A stretch of DNA of 64,000 nt from Immersiella caudata (lineage: Eukaryota > Ascomycota > Sordariomycetes > Sordariales > Lasiosphaeriaceae): the NCBI GenBank assembly GCA_030512335.1, contig JAULSU010000003.1, forward strand, positions 2,170,001-2,234,000, written 5' to 3'. Each line of letters begins with the position of its first letter. Within the stretch, counting starts at the first letter, position 1. The notes beneath the pieces are model-generated. The model saw nothing but the letters and a program-made list of their open reading frames with translations. It was not told where the DNA came from and did no database searches. Position numbers and translations under genes: made by a program. Below are positions 1 through 11,019 of the stretch, in pieces.

Positions 1-3000
1 GGGGGAGGGGGTACAAACCATTCGATCCGTCAGGCAATCTACCAGCTCTTCTAAGAAACGAGCTACTAGAGGTTCGGCCGCTGAAAGGCGGTTCCTACCG
101 CCGGTGAAGAGAATTGTGAGACTCATCAGACAGTTCTTTACGCACGCCAGCGAATTTGTGGCCTCGCGCTTCTGAGCGTGCAGGTAGATGGAGAGAAAGC
201 GCCTCAGGCAGCCAAGCAGCTGCACGTCAGTAGGCAAGTGGCTGGCGCTATCGTCCTTCTTTGAGGTCGACATGGTTGTGATGAAGCGCTTGAGCGTGGG
301 CAGCGCCTGCGGGACAATCACCTCCTGGCAGCTCGGGGTGGCCAAGATGGTTGCAAAGATGTGGATAATACACGCGTGCAAATCTGTCTTGATGATGGCC
401 GGGAAGACCTCGGCGGCATCTACCAGGGCGTTGAGCGAGGTCTTGACAAGGAGGATGGCCTCCTCCGTCATTTGGTGGCGCACTGGCTGTGGCGAGTCGC
501 TCAAGTTGGGCAGCAGGCCCGACAGAACCAGGACGATGATGCGCGTGAGTTCAAATAGCTGTTCAATATCCTCTGACAGCTCACCGTTCTCCGACTCCTC
601 CCTCTTCCGCGCAGCGGGATGCGCAACGCACAGCGCCCGGGCGATCTCGACAATGACGGCTTGGACGTCGAGGCCCTCGGTCAAGACTAGGCGGTCGAGT
701 AGGTCCATTGTCTCGGAGAAGATGGCTTCGCGGTAGATAGCATGGCCCGAGACGCTAGGATGCAAGATCTTCTTCAGCGCGCGCAGGATCTCAAGCGTCT
801 GCTCCTGCGTCGCGAGGGACTCGCTCTGCCCGGGCTTCGTGGCCAGCGCCTCAAAGGCGATGCCAAACAGCACGAAGAAGAAAGCCACGGGCTCGTCGCG
901 GTAGTTGATATCTGCCCCCTTGGAGCGGCCGTTGGCGTTGTTAGGCGCGGACAACTCCTTTCCATCGAGGGCGTCAAACACAAAATCGCTGTCCTGCTCG
1001 ATCAAGCTGGCGATGGCGTCGACCAACTTCAGCCATGAGTCTTGGTAGAACTTCAGCAGCGTCTCGCGGTTCAACGCGGCATAGACAGTATCCAGGTTTC
1101 CAGATAGCGAGGGAGGGCCCAGTGTCATTGAGATATCCGGCTCGAACCGCAAGCGCGCAAATTCGCGAAGGGACTCCAGCCAAAGGGGTGTCAGCGTGCC
1201 AATGTGCGGCCGCAGGACATCCAGCAGGTACTTTTGTTCCGAGCTCGCCACCTGGAGCTCAGCCCACGCCGCAAAAACGGACATCTTGACCATGACTTGA
1301 GCATTTGAGCTGAGCCCCTTCAAATCACCAATACCGGCGTTCTCGTCCTCGCCCGCAAAGTTCTCTAGCGAGCTCACTAGCGTCTTCAAGATTCTCCCCA
1401 TTCTCTCGACATCGGTGACGATGCCCGTGGAGATGAAGCCCGCACAGACATCCACCGCCTCAGAGGCAAGCTCAGGGGACGAGTCCGCCGCGAAGGCCGG
1501 TGTGAGGGCTGAACTGATTTGCGCCTGATATTGCTCGAGGAGCATGGCCTCTTCAAAGTCAGGGTCCGGCGTCTTTCCAAACATCTTTAGTACTGCTCCA
1601 ATGATCTTGAGACCCCAGATTCTCTGTTCCAGCACGCCCGACGTTGATGCCGAGAAGGCCATGCGGACCACATCGGCGATCTTATTCTGGAGGGCCGTCT
1701 GCGCCGGCGATTCACCGTTGGTCGCCACGTCCTTTGCTACCAGAATAAATATGTCGTGAAGGCAGTCCATGGTGAATGTGGTGACCTGCCACCGCAAAGG
1801 CTCAACGTCCGAGCCGCTGGGTGTGTCTTTCTCATCCTTAGCGCCGCCCGAAGCCGCAGCGAAGCCGGCGACTTCTTCATCTTGTAGGTCAATCCCCCCG
1901 CCCGCACTCTTTTGGGCCAGCGAAGGACTTGCTGCTTCTTTAGGTCTTGTCATCTTGAGAACGTGCTGGAACCGCCGCAGCCATGCCTCTGTGTCTGTGA
2001 GACACGTCTGTCGCATCCAGTTTCTGAGGATGTTCCGCATTCCTTCATGGTCTGGCGCTGAGTCGAGGACGAGCCAAAGCTGGTCCTCGAAGCCCTTTTC
2101 GGCGGCGTTGATGACGTCGTACGGGTTTCTCTTCATGAGGTTGTACAGCCCGTCCACGGCCACATCTCGCAATGCCGGATGCTCCAAGTTGAGATATCGC
2201 TGGAGCAGTTTCACGTAGTCCACGAAATTCATGTAGCCCGGCGCGTACAGCGTGAGATGTTCGAGGCAGGCAAGGCTTGCTTTCTGAACTTGCAAGTCCC
2301 CCTCCTGCTGGAAGAAGCCCACTAGGGTCAAGATGAGCTCTCTGGACTTGGTAGAGTCCTGTAGGTCGGGACCCAGGACGTTGATGAGCGAGTCTACGCA
2401 GCGAGCCACCGCAGCGGATGTAGACAACTCCGCCTCGAGGTTCATGGGCACCGTCGAAGACACCTCGGGGTTGTGTGTTTCCGACATGTAGTGCTTGGCA
2501 AGCATGCCCAAGGTGCTCGAGACAAATCCCGCGAATCCCAAACCAGAGGCATCAGAGACTCGCGTGATAGCCTCGATGGCCCAGTAATGGACGGTAGGGT
2601 GCGTGTCGTTGCACAGTGACATCAAAATATTGAGAATAGTCTTGAGGTGATAGCCGGCTGCCATGCTTCCAATCTTGGTCTGAATGCACCCCAGCGCCAT
2701 GGCGCAGCCGGCTCTGGCGCTGGGTTCACGGTTGACGACGATGGTATCGACAAGGAATTTGATCTCCTGGTTCGTGAACGCATTGCCGCAGGTGCTGCAG
2801 AGACGTGCCACCGCTTCGTAGGCGATGCTTCGGACATATTGGTCAGGATCCAACACGTAGTCCCGGAGAAGCTCTTGGATGAGCTTCTCAACAGCCATGT
2901 TGGTGATATCGCCAGACGGCGACTTCGTTTCTTTGACAGCCACCCGAAGAGTGGACAGCAGTGCGATGGCCACATTCACTTTGATGGCGGCCTTCCGCCC

Positions 3001-5736
3001 GGGGTCTCGTTGCAGAGATCCAGCCGCGGTAAATGTCGTGATCTGCTCCAAAACGCTCTCTTGAACCTTGGCCGGAGTGAGTGGAAAGACAAATGCGAAG
3101 AGTTGGATGGCCATGTTGACCACCTCGGTGGCGGGAGGGTCGGGAAGGCTCTGTTCGTCGTCCGAGCTGATGTAGAGCAGCGAGGCATCGTGCTCAAGAG
3201 TCCCGCACACCGGCGATAATAGTAACTTCTCAATCGGGTCTTCCGGACCGTCCGCAATCGCTGCGGAGCTATCCATAGAGCTCTCCTGTTGTCCGGGGAG
3301 CGGCCTGACACTGAATCCTCTGACGAGGCCGGTCACGCCAAAGCCCGAATTGTCCCCGACATCCCAGATCGTGTCAAAGGTGCCAGCCGCATTGGCAATA
3401 GATGCACTCAAAGAGCTAGGGGTGTAGTTATCTGGATCGGCGAAAAGAGAAATGGCCAAGGTGAGGAGGTTCGACTGCAAGAGCGCCTCGGTGCCGTCAG
3501 CGGGGCTGATATTAACAAGCTTCGTGTAGCACTGAAGCACTCTCCGTTGAACCATGACCTCGAGGTCCTGAAGATGCAGCGCGGGTGTGAGCCGCTCGCT
3601 GATATCTTCTGCTGTCTTCTTGGCAGGGAGCGTTTTCAGAAAGGCCGTCGTGTTTTGCAACATCGTCGCGATCCGCTTGGACACGTCGACCGTTAGGAGG
3701 CGGCTGTTGAACTGGAGAAAGGCAAGGATAGAGCCCAAGGCGCACTCCCGAACATGGCACAGGAAGGAAGCGTTGAGATAATTCCGATGCATAGAGCTGT
3801 CCTTAGCCAAGACCTTCGGAAGCGCATTCTTCCATAGCAAAAGGAGTTGCGACAGATGGATCTTGACGAAGTTGGGACCCAGAGACATGAGGCCCCCAAT
3901 GAGCGTCCACGCGACCTGGATTTGAGTGGCGGCCGCCCGAAGCTCTGAACTCCCGCTCGACTTGAGCAGATTGGTCGCCATGGTCAAGACTCGGCTGTTG
4001 ATGTCCACGGAGCCGTACAGAGGCCGCAATGGGCTGGCGCTGAGACCGGCAGCGAGGCCGTGTGCGAAGCCGATACATCGGCGAGGGGAGTTCCGCCCAG
4101 TTGCCAGAAGTTGAAGCTCTCTCCCCAAGCTGTTCATGCAGACAGAAAGACAAGACAGAAGCTGCTGGGGACATGCCAAGAGGAAAGTCTTGAGACAAGC
4201 TGACGTATGCACCTGAACGGTGTAACTGGGGTGTTGCAATACACCCAGGAGGCCGTCGCGACATGACTCTGCAAAGTTATTGGCTGCTGAGCCCAATCTG
4301 CTTATGAGGGAGGCCAGAGCACCCATGGCGACAATCAGGGTTTGTTTGGACGGCTCAGGTCTCTCCTTGAGTGCTTGTGGGTAGTTCTTGATGATGTCGT
4401 TTACAAGAGCCTTTGCGGCAGCAGCTTGGCCAGACTCGCCTAGTATTTTCTTGCCAATGACGTCCTGGACGAGTGTGTCGATCATCCTCCGTGAGATTAG
4501 TAGCCGGTACCGGTTGTTGGAGACGTTGGTGCTGCCGAGCAGGTCCACGGTGAGGTTCTCAACGATCCGAAGATAGTTGATCTCAATGGTCTTTTCCCCA
4601 AGCTTCTGGAGTAAGTTGCCATAGCAAACCGCGATCGCAGCCCTGGCTTTGTTGGACGTCGACATTCGAACATACTGCACGGTCAAGGTCTTGAGCATAT
4701 CAATCAACGAAAGCGCCAAGACCTGCGATTTCCGCCCGGACGGCGCAGGGCTCTCCGATCGTGAAGGGATAACATCGTCGTCATCCTGGAGGGCGCCCGG
4801 CTGCATGGACTGACGTTTCATCGCCTTAGATTTGGACCTCTTGATCAAGGGCAAGGGCGCCTCGCTAACGGCTGACTCGGAGTACCCCCTGGCCAGCGCC
4901 TCGGCAAAGCATTCTGCGGCAGCACCGCGAACGCGTGACGAGGCGGCGTCGAACGTCTTGAACATGGACGACCTGAGGCTGTCGAAGTCGCTCGAGTTCT
5001 GGAAGTACGGTGTGTTCTGAACCAGCGAGCGCAAGCACCGACATGCCGATATGATTACCAGTGACCCCTTATCATTCGTGGCGTAGCTCCTGCCCTGCTT
5101 CCATATGTCCCTGGCAACGCTCTCGTCCATGCTGCCGCCGATCATTCCCGCAATCTTGCCCAGCGTGGTAAAAACGGCGGAGCGAAGCCCGGCGTTGCTC
5201 GAAGAGGCCTTGAGGAGCTTCAAAAGCGCTGAACATGCTAGCTGGTGCAAGCCGATCGCGCTGTCCCCCGCCGACCCGAAGACGTCGCCCAAGCAAACCA
5301 CAGCCGCATGTCGAGTCCGGCTCTCGCTTTCGTTCTTGGTTTTCCCACTCGTGATCATGCCCGAGAGCTCGTTGATCGTCTCGAACAGCAACTTCCTGTC
5401 GCCCTTTCCAAATACGTGCGCGAGACATCTTCCCAGGGTATTGCGAATGACCCTCGTCGGCGACGGGGCGGTGAGGTTGAGGATTCTGAAGATCTCCTTT
5501 TTGAGATAGAATTGTTGCGCCGTGCAGTCGTCGGGCGCCAGCGCCAGCACATGCTTGCTCAGCGTCGACACAAAGTTCAGCAGGAGGAGCTCCTGCTGCT
5601 CGGCCGGGAGAGATTGCAGCTTGGCGACATCAAGCTCGGGATTCGAACTGGCGCTGGTGCTGTTCCTCGGCGCCGACGTGCGCGCTTGCTCGCCATCTGC
5701 GTCGTTGTGCTCCTCGGGAGCGGGCGTTGATGACAT
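1..5736 (-). CDS. LAA1: HEAT-repeat protein of the HEATR5/Laa1 family (3' end beyond window)
   Basis: One uninterrupted reading frame runs from the ATG at 5736 to the window edge, giving at least 1912 residues with no stop and no need for an intron. After a Ser/Asp-rich N terminus of about 35 residues, the frame is a continuous array of amphipathic helical HEAT-type repeats. The first 150 residues contain the block RNTLGRCLAHVFGKGDRK, which resembles the HEATR5/Laa1 N terminus as I remember it. Known family members are roughly 2000-residue cytosolic adaptors that bind AP-1 clathrin adaptors and act in trans-Golgi/endosome traffic. Only a short C-terminal piece should be missing. Low-complexity inserts lie near residues 300-340 (acidic, DDDD) and around 1270-1300. 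It is divergent from the TACO1-like gene with 325 bp between starts. The family call is good; a generic HEAT/importin-like protein is the alternative. Confidence 0.82.
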   Translation of the reverse strand, partial: MSSTPAPEEHNDADGEQARTSAPRNSTSASSNPELDVAKLQSLPAEQQELLLLNFVSTLSKHVLALAPDDCTAQQFYLKKEIFRILNLTAPSPTRVIRNTLGRCLAHVFGKGDRKLLFETINELSGMITSGKTKNESESRTRHAAVVCLGDVFGSAGDSAIGLHQLACSALLKLLKASSSNAGLRSAVFTTLGKIAGMIGGSMDESVARDIWKQGRSYATNDKGSLVIISACRCLRSLVQNTPYFQNSSDFDSLRSSMFKTFDAASSRVRGAAAECFAEALARGYSESAVSEAPLPLIKRSKSKAMKRQSMQPGALQDDDDVIPSRSESPAPSGRKSQVLALSLIDMLKTLTVQYVRMSTSNKARAAIAVCYGNLLQKLGEKTIEINYLRIVENLTVDLLGSTNVSNNRYRLLISRRMIDTLVQDVIGKKILGESGQAAAAKALVNDIIKNYPQALKERPEPSKQTLIVAMGALASLISRLGSAANNFAESCRDGLLGVLQHPSYTVQVHTSACLKTFLLACPQQLLSCLSVCMNSLGRELQLLATGRNSPRRCIGFAHGLAAGLSASPLRPLYGSVDINSRVLTMATNLLKSSGSSELRAAATQIQVAWTLIGGLMSLGPNFVKIHLSQLLLLWKNALPKVLAKDSSMHRNYLNASFLCHVRECALGSILAFLQFNSRLLTVDVSKRIATMLQNTTAFLKTLPAKKTAEDISERLTPALHLQDLEVMVQRRVLQCYTKLVNISPADGTEALLQSNLLTLAISLFADPDNYTPSSLSASIANAAGTFDTIWDVGDNSGFGVTGLVRGFSVRPLPGQQESSMDSSAAIADGPEDPIEKLLLSPVCGTLEHDASLLYISSDDEQSLPDPPATEVVNMAIQLFAFVFPLTPAKVQESVLEQITTFTAAGSLQRDPGRKAAIKVNVAIALLSTLRVAVKETKSPSGDITNMAVEKLIQELLRDYVLDPDQYVRSIAYEAVARLCSTCGNAFTNQEIKFLVDTIVVNREPSARAGCAMALGCIQTKIGSMAAGYHLKTILNILMSLCNDTHPTVHYWAIEAITRVSDASGLGFAGFVSSTLGMLAKHYMSETHNPEVSSTVPMNLEAELSTSAAVARCVDSLINVLGPDLQDSTKSRELILTLVGFFQQEGDLQVQKASLACLEHLTLYAPGYMNFVDYVKLLQRYLNLEHPALRDVAVDGLYNLMKRNPYDVINAAEKGFEDQLWLVLDSAPDHEGMRNILRNWMRQTCLTDTEAWLRRFQHVLKMTRPKEAASPSLAQKSAGGGIDLQDEEVAGFAAASGGAKDEKDTPSGSDVEPLRWQVTTFTMDCLHDIFILVAKDVATNGESPAQTALQNKIADVVRMAFSASTSGVLEQRIWGLKIIGAVLKMFGKTPDPDFEEAMLLEQYQAQISSALTPAFAADSSPELASEAVDVCAGFISTGIVTDVERMGRILKTLVSSLENFAGEDENAGIGDLKGLSSNAQVMVKMSVFAAWAELQVASSEQKYLLDVLRPHIGTLTPLWLESLREFARLRFEPDISMTLGPPSLSGNLDTVYAALNRETLLKFYQDSWLKLVDAIASLIEQDSDFVFDALDGKELSAPNNANGRSKGADINYRDEPVAFFFVLFGIAFEALATKPGQSESLATQEQTLEILRALKKILHPSVSGHAIYREAIFSETMDLLDRLVLTEGLDVQAVIVEIARALCVAHPAARKREESENGELSEDIEQLFELTRIIVLVLSGLLPNLSDSPQPVRHQMTEEAILLVKTSLNALVDAAEVFPAIIKTDLHACIIHIFATILATPSCQEVIVPQALPTLKRFITTMSTSKKDDSASHLPTDVQLLGCLRRFLSIYLHAQKREATNSLACVKNCLMSLTILFTGGRNRLSAAEPLVARFLEELVDCLTDRMVCTPSP

Positions 5737-6061
5737 TAGGATATTATCGTTTGGCGCGGCCCGGGTGCTACGCAGAATCCGTTTCCCGATGTCTTGAGAC
5801 CTTCAAGACACGAAGACGGAGTGCCCTCGTTCAGGATGCGGGACCAGCATAGGTGACAAGGGGTAGCCAATCGAAGGCGCCGTTTACTCCGTGGGGTAGC
5901 AGTCCTTAGCGCCATTGTTCCGCCTTGACGCGCTGGAGCTTGCACAGCACCAAAATTGTTTGACGACTTCAATTTCGCCGAATCTTTTCTTTTGTTGGCC
6001 TGCTTTCTGGGCTGTTATCCCGTGTTGCCAAATCACCGCCGTCCCTATCCTCGAAAATTTT
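5737..6061. promoter_or_regulatory. divergent promoter of LAA1 and TACO1-like genes
   Basis: These 325 bp separate the two opposing start codons. An open frame in the TACO1 frame starts at 5915, but its N terminus does not look like a targeting peptide, so I treat the stretch as leader and promoter. I see no clear TATA box. Confidence 0.5.
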
Positions 6062-7002
6062 ATGGCCACCATTGTTCGCGGCATCCGGCCGCTCCAGCGA
6101 CTTTCCTTATGCGCGCAATGCCGACGACCTTTCTTCTCTGGCCGTACGCAACAATCTGGTCACAATAAATGGTCCAAAATCAGGCACGACAAGGCCGTCA
6201 AGGATGGCCAGAAAGCCAAAGTGCGATCTGAGCTGGCAAAACTCATTACTCTGTACTCCAAGCGTGCGTCCCGTCGTCTTCTCCCAGTAATCCGGAACGC
6301 CCCTGAAGCTCATCGACCCCAGTCTATGGAGCGGATATCAACCAGAACCCCCAGCTAGCGACCGCAGTCACGCTCGCAAAGAAACAGCAACTTCCAAAAG
6401 ACAAGATAGAAGGCGCCATCGCCAGAGGCCAGGGGAGGTCGCTCGCTGGTAAAATACTAGAAAGCATCACATTCGAAGTCATCTCGCCGCCAAACGTTGC
6501 GCTTATTCTCGACGTCGAAACCGACAACCGAAACCGAGCAATTGCGGAAATAAAAGACATTGTATCCACGGGAGGAGCGGCAGTCAGCGGATCCAAGTTT
6601 TACTTCACAAGGGTTGGTCGTGTGGTGTTCGAGAAGGGCGAGAACGACATCGACGATATCATGGACGACGCCATCGAGGCCGGAGCTGAAGACATCGAGA
6701 GCGATGCAGACAGAGACATAGTCATATGGACGCAACCGACCCTGACGTCACAGATCTGTGAGGCCCTTACCAGCAAGCGAGGGCTCAAGGTCAAGAGCTC
6801 TGGCATCATCTGGAATCCGAACCCTGAAAGTGAAGCCAAAGTCGACAGCTCTTGGAAACTCCCCCAGTTCACAAAGATGCTGACTGCGCTTAGCGAATAC
6901 CCGGACGTACAAGCGGTCTACTCCAACATCTCTAGGGGCAACCTGAGCGATGAAGAGTGGGCCGGTATAGCCAACAACGTGGACGTGGGCATTGACATAT
7001 AG
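6062..7002 (+). CDS. TACO1: YebC/TACO1-family mitochondrial translation factor
   Basis: Exons 6062-6263 and 6323-7002 (59 bp intron, phase 1) give 293 residues. The start is the ATG beginning MATIVRGIRPLQRLSLC, an Arg-rich amphipathic segment typical of mitochondrial import. It is followed by SGHNKWSKIRHDKAVKDG, the YebC/TACO1 hallmark. After the intron comes the core (GADINQNPQLATAVTLAKK, then IEGAIARGQG). The length fits the family. TACO1 and yeast Dpc29 are YebC homologues that bind mitochondrial ribosomes or mRNA and support translation of mitochondrially encoded proteins. The gene converges on PET100, a cytochrome oxidase assembly factor; human TACO1 is needed for COX1 synthesis, so the pairing is functionally suggestive. 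Reading through the intron hits a stop after a few dozen codons, which supports splicing. Confidence 0.9.
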
Positions 7003-7217
7003 ACACCCGCCCAAACCACATGTGTAATTGTACAGTAAATAATATAGACAAGGCCCTTAGACAAGGCCCTTAGTAGGCAGGCCTGGACGATGTAGTCATT
7101 AGTCCTCAGACGACAGGACACAGTACTCCTTCCCTCGACCCACAGCGCATTATTCGGCGTCCCTGCAATCCCTCCTAGCCAAAAGAAAATCGTACACACC
7201 ATCAGTTAATCTTGAAA

Positions 7218-7572
7218 CTAGGACTGATCCTCTTGCTGGTTTTGGTTTTGGCTCTGGTTCCGTTGCGCCTCCCTCGCTTCGGCTGCTAACCTCAGCTCGC
7301 GGTTGTGAAGCCGCCTCGCCCGTAACCTCTCCAGCTCAGCGCTGATCTCTTCGCGGTCGAACGGCACCTTGTTCGAATGCTCGGCCTTGGGCCAGAACGC
7401 AGGAACGCTGAAGCGGCTGTCAAGGTTGGTGCCAAAGTAGTACATGATCCCAATGGGAAACATGACGTACATGCCGAACTACACATGGCCAGTGTCAGAT
7501 GGCAATCCATGCGGTCGCTGCGGGCGTAGGGTTGTCGCCTACCTTGGCAACCTCCAGATTAAGCCCACCCAT
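7218..7572 (-). CDS. PET100: PET100 cytochrome c oxidase assembly factor
   Basis: Exons 7543-7572 and 7218-7478 (64 bp intron, phase 0) give 96 residues. The first exon codes MGGLNLEVAK. The second continues FGMYVMFPIGIMYYFGTN, the conserved N-terminal membrane segment of Pet100. A charged, helical tail (REEISAELERLRARRLHNRE) and a Gln/Asn-rich end follow. Pet100 is a small inner-membrane protein that helps assemble cytochrome c oxidase subcomplexes. Without the small first exon the protein would lack the conserved MGGxNLEV start, so the intron is well supported. It is convergent with TACO1 (215 bp between stops) and divergent from TDP1. Confidence 0.9.
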
Positions 7573-7906
7573 GATTGCAGAGACCTCGGTCGGATTGGCG
7601 CAATCGCTGTAGTATGTTCGTTGTTGGGTCCTGAGCTGGATGGAGATGTAAAACTCCAGGGCATCCGCTTCACTTTACAGTGGGGCAGGAATCATCAGCA
7701 TCCAACCCTAACCCTTTTTCACAGGATGGGAAGTCACGTTGCCCCGCGTCAGCCACGCGTCAGGGAAACGCGCTCTCAACGTCCCCACGACATCGGCTAT
7801 CCAAAGGTCTGGCACTAAACAGCTATTTCGCCCTCACCGCTTGCCTGGCGAAGTCAACAAAAACATCAGTTTATCCCCAGCACAATTGACTCTCCCTAAC
7901 TCAGCC
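7573..7906. promoter_or_regulatory. divergent promoter of PET100 and TDP1, with telobox-like motif
   Basis: The 334 bp between start codons contain CAACCCTAACCCT at 7703-7715, a telomere-repeat-like (telobox) element. In fungi such motifs are common in housekeeping promoters. An upstream in-frame start for TDP1 (7739) exists, but the ATG at 7907 has the better context and gives the conserved acidic N terminus. Confidence 0.45.
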
Positions 7907-10170
7907 ATGGCTGAAAACTGGGCAGCCGACATCAACGGCGACGAGGGCGAAGACGAGGCCCTCCGCATCGCCATTGCGCTCTCTCTCGGCCAAGACCCCA
8001 CTTCCGCTAGCATCGACCTCACCCAGGATGAACCAACTCCCGAGAAGACCCCGGAACCCGCACGCAACGAGGTGCTTGCATCCGCTCCCGCTCCCATGTC
8101 CAGTCTCTCTGCTCTTGGTCTTGACAGAAAGAAAATGGAAGAGGAGCGCCTTGCCAGGGCGAACAAGCGGAAGGCAGCCGAACTTGATAGTACGGCCGCA
8201 GAGACGGTTAGGCCGCAGCAGCGACAAAAGATGAGCGAGCATGTCCCAGAACGCCAGACAGCCATCAGAGGCGGTCTAATTACTACATCTGAACCCTCAA
8301 CAGCGCCCCTGTTACCATTTCCCAAAGGCGTCGTGAGGAAGACCTGGGTTTATGGACAGCCTAGGCTTGGAGATGACATCAAAATTGAGGAGGTGCTACA
8401 AAAGGACAAGCTAGAGATTGCGGTGCTCAGTTCTTTTCAGTGGGACGAACAGTGGATGTTGTCCAAGATCGACATAGACCGAACCAAGATGTATCTTGTG
8501 GCATTCGCCAACAATGAAGCTCAGGTAGGTTTTACTTTGACTTCCAGGGGTACTAACGGAGGCATTGCGATTTGTCAGGGAGGCTGCTGACACGATCTCT
8601 GTTGACAGAAAGAAGAGATACGCAATAACGTGCCCCAAAACCGTATCCGCTTCTGCTTCCCAAAAATGTCGGGCCCAGGATCTATGCACTCGAAGCTGCA
8701 GCTTTTGAAGTATTCCAATTATCTTCGGATAGCTGTCCCGACAGGCAATTTGATTCCGTATGATTGGGGCGAGACGGGCGTAATGGAGAATGTCGGTCCA
8801 ACGCTAACCCCGTGGAGTCCTGCCGCTGACGCTGTTTCTGAAGATGGTCTTCATAATCGACCTCCCTATATTCGAAACTGACGAACAGCGAAAAGCCCAG
8901 AAACTGACCTTGTTTGCTGAGGACCTGTTCTATTTTCTCTCGGCCCAGGGGCTGGATGAGAAGTTAATCAGCAGTTTGCAGAAGTACGACTTCTCAGAGA
9001 CCAGCCGATACGGCTTTGTACACTCAATGTAAGGGACTCCCATCTAATCAACATAGGTAGTTTTCCTAACAACACTGGCGGCCCAGTGCAGGATCACATT
9101 CTTCGGAGGAGTCGTGGAGGAGAACCGGTAAGGTCATCCATGAATGTAGCTCAACCGGAGAGAGGCGATTCTGATCGGGTAAATCCAGGTTACTGCGGTC
9201 TGGGACGCGCCGTTAGTGCACTCGGTCTCGCTTCCGAGCGAGAGATTGAGCTTGACATCGTGGTGCGTTGCGGAGGCCTGAACCGGAATACAAAGCCAAT
9301 ACTGACGTGGATAGACCGCATCGATTGGTGCAGTCACGTACGACCTTCTCCGAGGCTTGTATTTTGCGTGTCAGGGTATGTGAAGAAGCACTCGTTCTGC
9401 TCTGGACTTACTTGGAGGGTTGTGACGATTGCTAACCGCCATAAATAGGAGACTCTGGCCTGAAAGAGTATCAGTTGCGCACAGCAGGCCGCAAGGGGAA
9501 GAGCATCTCGGGTGGTTGTAACGATACCGAAATGCTGGATAAGCACATTCGTGTCTATTTTCCCTCCTTGCAGACCGTCAAAGAGAGTCGACGCGGTAAA
9601 GACGTTAGTCATTCCACTCCAAGTCGAAGCGGCTCGCAACTAACAATCTAGGGTGCCGGCACTATCTGCTTTACGTCCAAGTGGTGGTCAGCAGAGTCTT
9701 TTCCACGCAAGATACTCTGGGATTGCCAGTCAACAAGAATGGGCGTGCTCATGCACAGCAAGCTCATGTTCATTCGTCAGTCCGGCTCAGGATCGGGTCG
9801 AAACAAGAATTTCGCATATGTTGGCAGTGCAAATCTCTCGGAAAGCGCCTGGTGAGTCCTCTAGGCCCTGACGTCGCTCGCTCCGCTCTACGGGCCGGCA
9901 AGCGCAGAAGCTAACGGTCATTTCCCGCTGAAAAGGGGTCGTCTTGTCAAAGAACGGGGCACCGGAAATCCCAAACTCACTTGTCGCAACTGGGAGTGCG
10001 GTGTCGTGATGGAGGCTCCATCTCGGCCCAAGAAGGCCGCTAGCAATGACTCCTCGACATCTTCGGTTGAAGATATGGGTGTCTTTGCGGGGCAAGTTCC
10101 CCTCCCAATGAAAATCCCATCGACGCCTCTCGATCAGGACCGAACCCCCTGGTTCTACATGGACGGTTGA
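7907..10170 (+). CDS. TDP1: tyrosyl-DNA phosphodiesterase 1, with N-terminal UIM-like helix
   Basis: Nine exons are inferred: 7907-8524, 8609-8791, 8844-9028, 9087-9127, 9189-9266, 9334-9375, 9449-9603, 9652-9851 and 9936-10170, giving about 578 residues. Both HKD half-sites of the phospholipase-D superfamily are present: MHSKLQLLKY (His233/Lys235) and LMHSKLMFIRQ (His469/Lys471), followed by YVGSANLSESAWG. TDP1 removes tyrosyl peptides of stalled topoisomerase I and other adducts from DNA 3' ends in the nucleus. Residues 13-30 (DEALRIAIALSLGQD) resemble a ubiquitin-interacting motif. The weak point is intron 5: the donor at 9267 is the only one I found that keeps frame with TYDLLRGLYFACQG, and it leaves the protein a few residues short there compared with relatives. 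The other junctions restore recognisable TDP1 sequence. Confidence 0.88.
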
Positions 10171-10978
10171 GTTTCAAGAAAACCATCCAACCATGGACCC
10201 GGAAATCGGGGGCGGGGCGCCGTTTTTTTTCCTTGGCTCGGACGATTGGGTCCTCGGCCGAAAGGCGTCGTAGCTCAAACGTTCCTCATCTGACTAGTCC
10301 CAGCCGTGACCCAACCACGTTTGACCTGCAGATGTGGCAAAGCCGCAGATACGAGCACAGTGTGCGGTTTTGGGTGACTCACGAAGGCTATCTGGGTAGT
10401 CGTCTAGCTTTGGCAGTGTAGGTTCCGAGAGACATGTCGATAATCGTGGAAGTGCCTGGCGGGTGATGCCGGCGCAATACGCATCTAGGTTTCGATCCGA
10501 GGTGGCAGCGACCCTCGATCCGAGGGAACAATATCTGGTAGCATAGAAGGTTTTTCGATGGATGTGTTGTCGGATGAGTGGTGACCGGTGTTGGTTCGGA
10601 CTCGCTGGTGAAACGAAGTTTGTTGGACGAGGGTATGTTCAGTTATCGTAATCAGTTGGTTGGGGGGAGGGTCGGTGGTGCACTTGAGGTGAGGTCACAC
10701 ACCTGGTTGGACATGAGAGGCGAGTTCAAATGAGTGGCGTAAGTGAGACCATCAACACCAGGCCTGTCTGATAATTAACGACGCTCAGAAGTAGGACTAG
10801 GAATAGGAGAGGCATACCATATGGCGCTTAGGTATATGACGTTGTGATACTCGGTGACGATGGTTTGCTGGACGACATCGTCGACGGGGAGCTCTTTGCT
10901 CTTAGGATTCAAATAGGGGGGGGGGCTTATTCCCAAAAAGTAAATGATAGCGTGGTTTCCCTTGTTGCAGGTTCCCAA

Positions 10979-11019
10979 CCCACACAACAACCCACACAAC
11001 AACCCACACAACAACCCAC
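10979..11019. repeat. 12-bp minisatellite, 3 full copies
   Basis: Unit CCCACACAACAA is repeated three times perfectly, followed by a partial copy. Confidence 0.9.
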
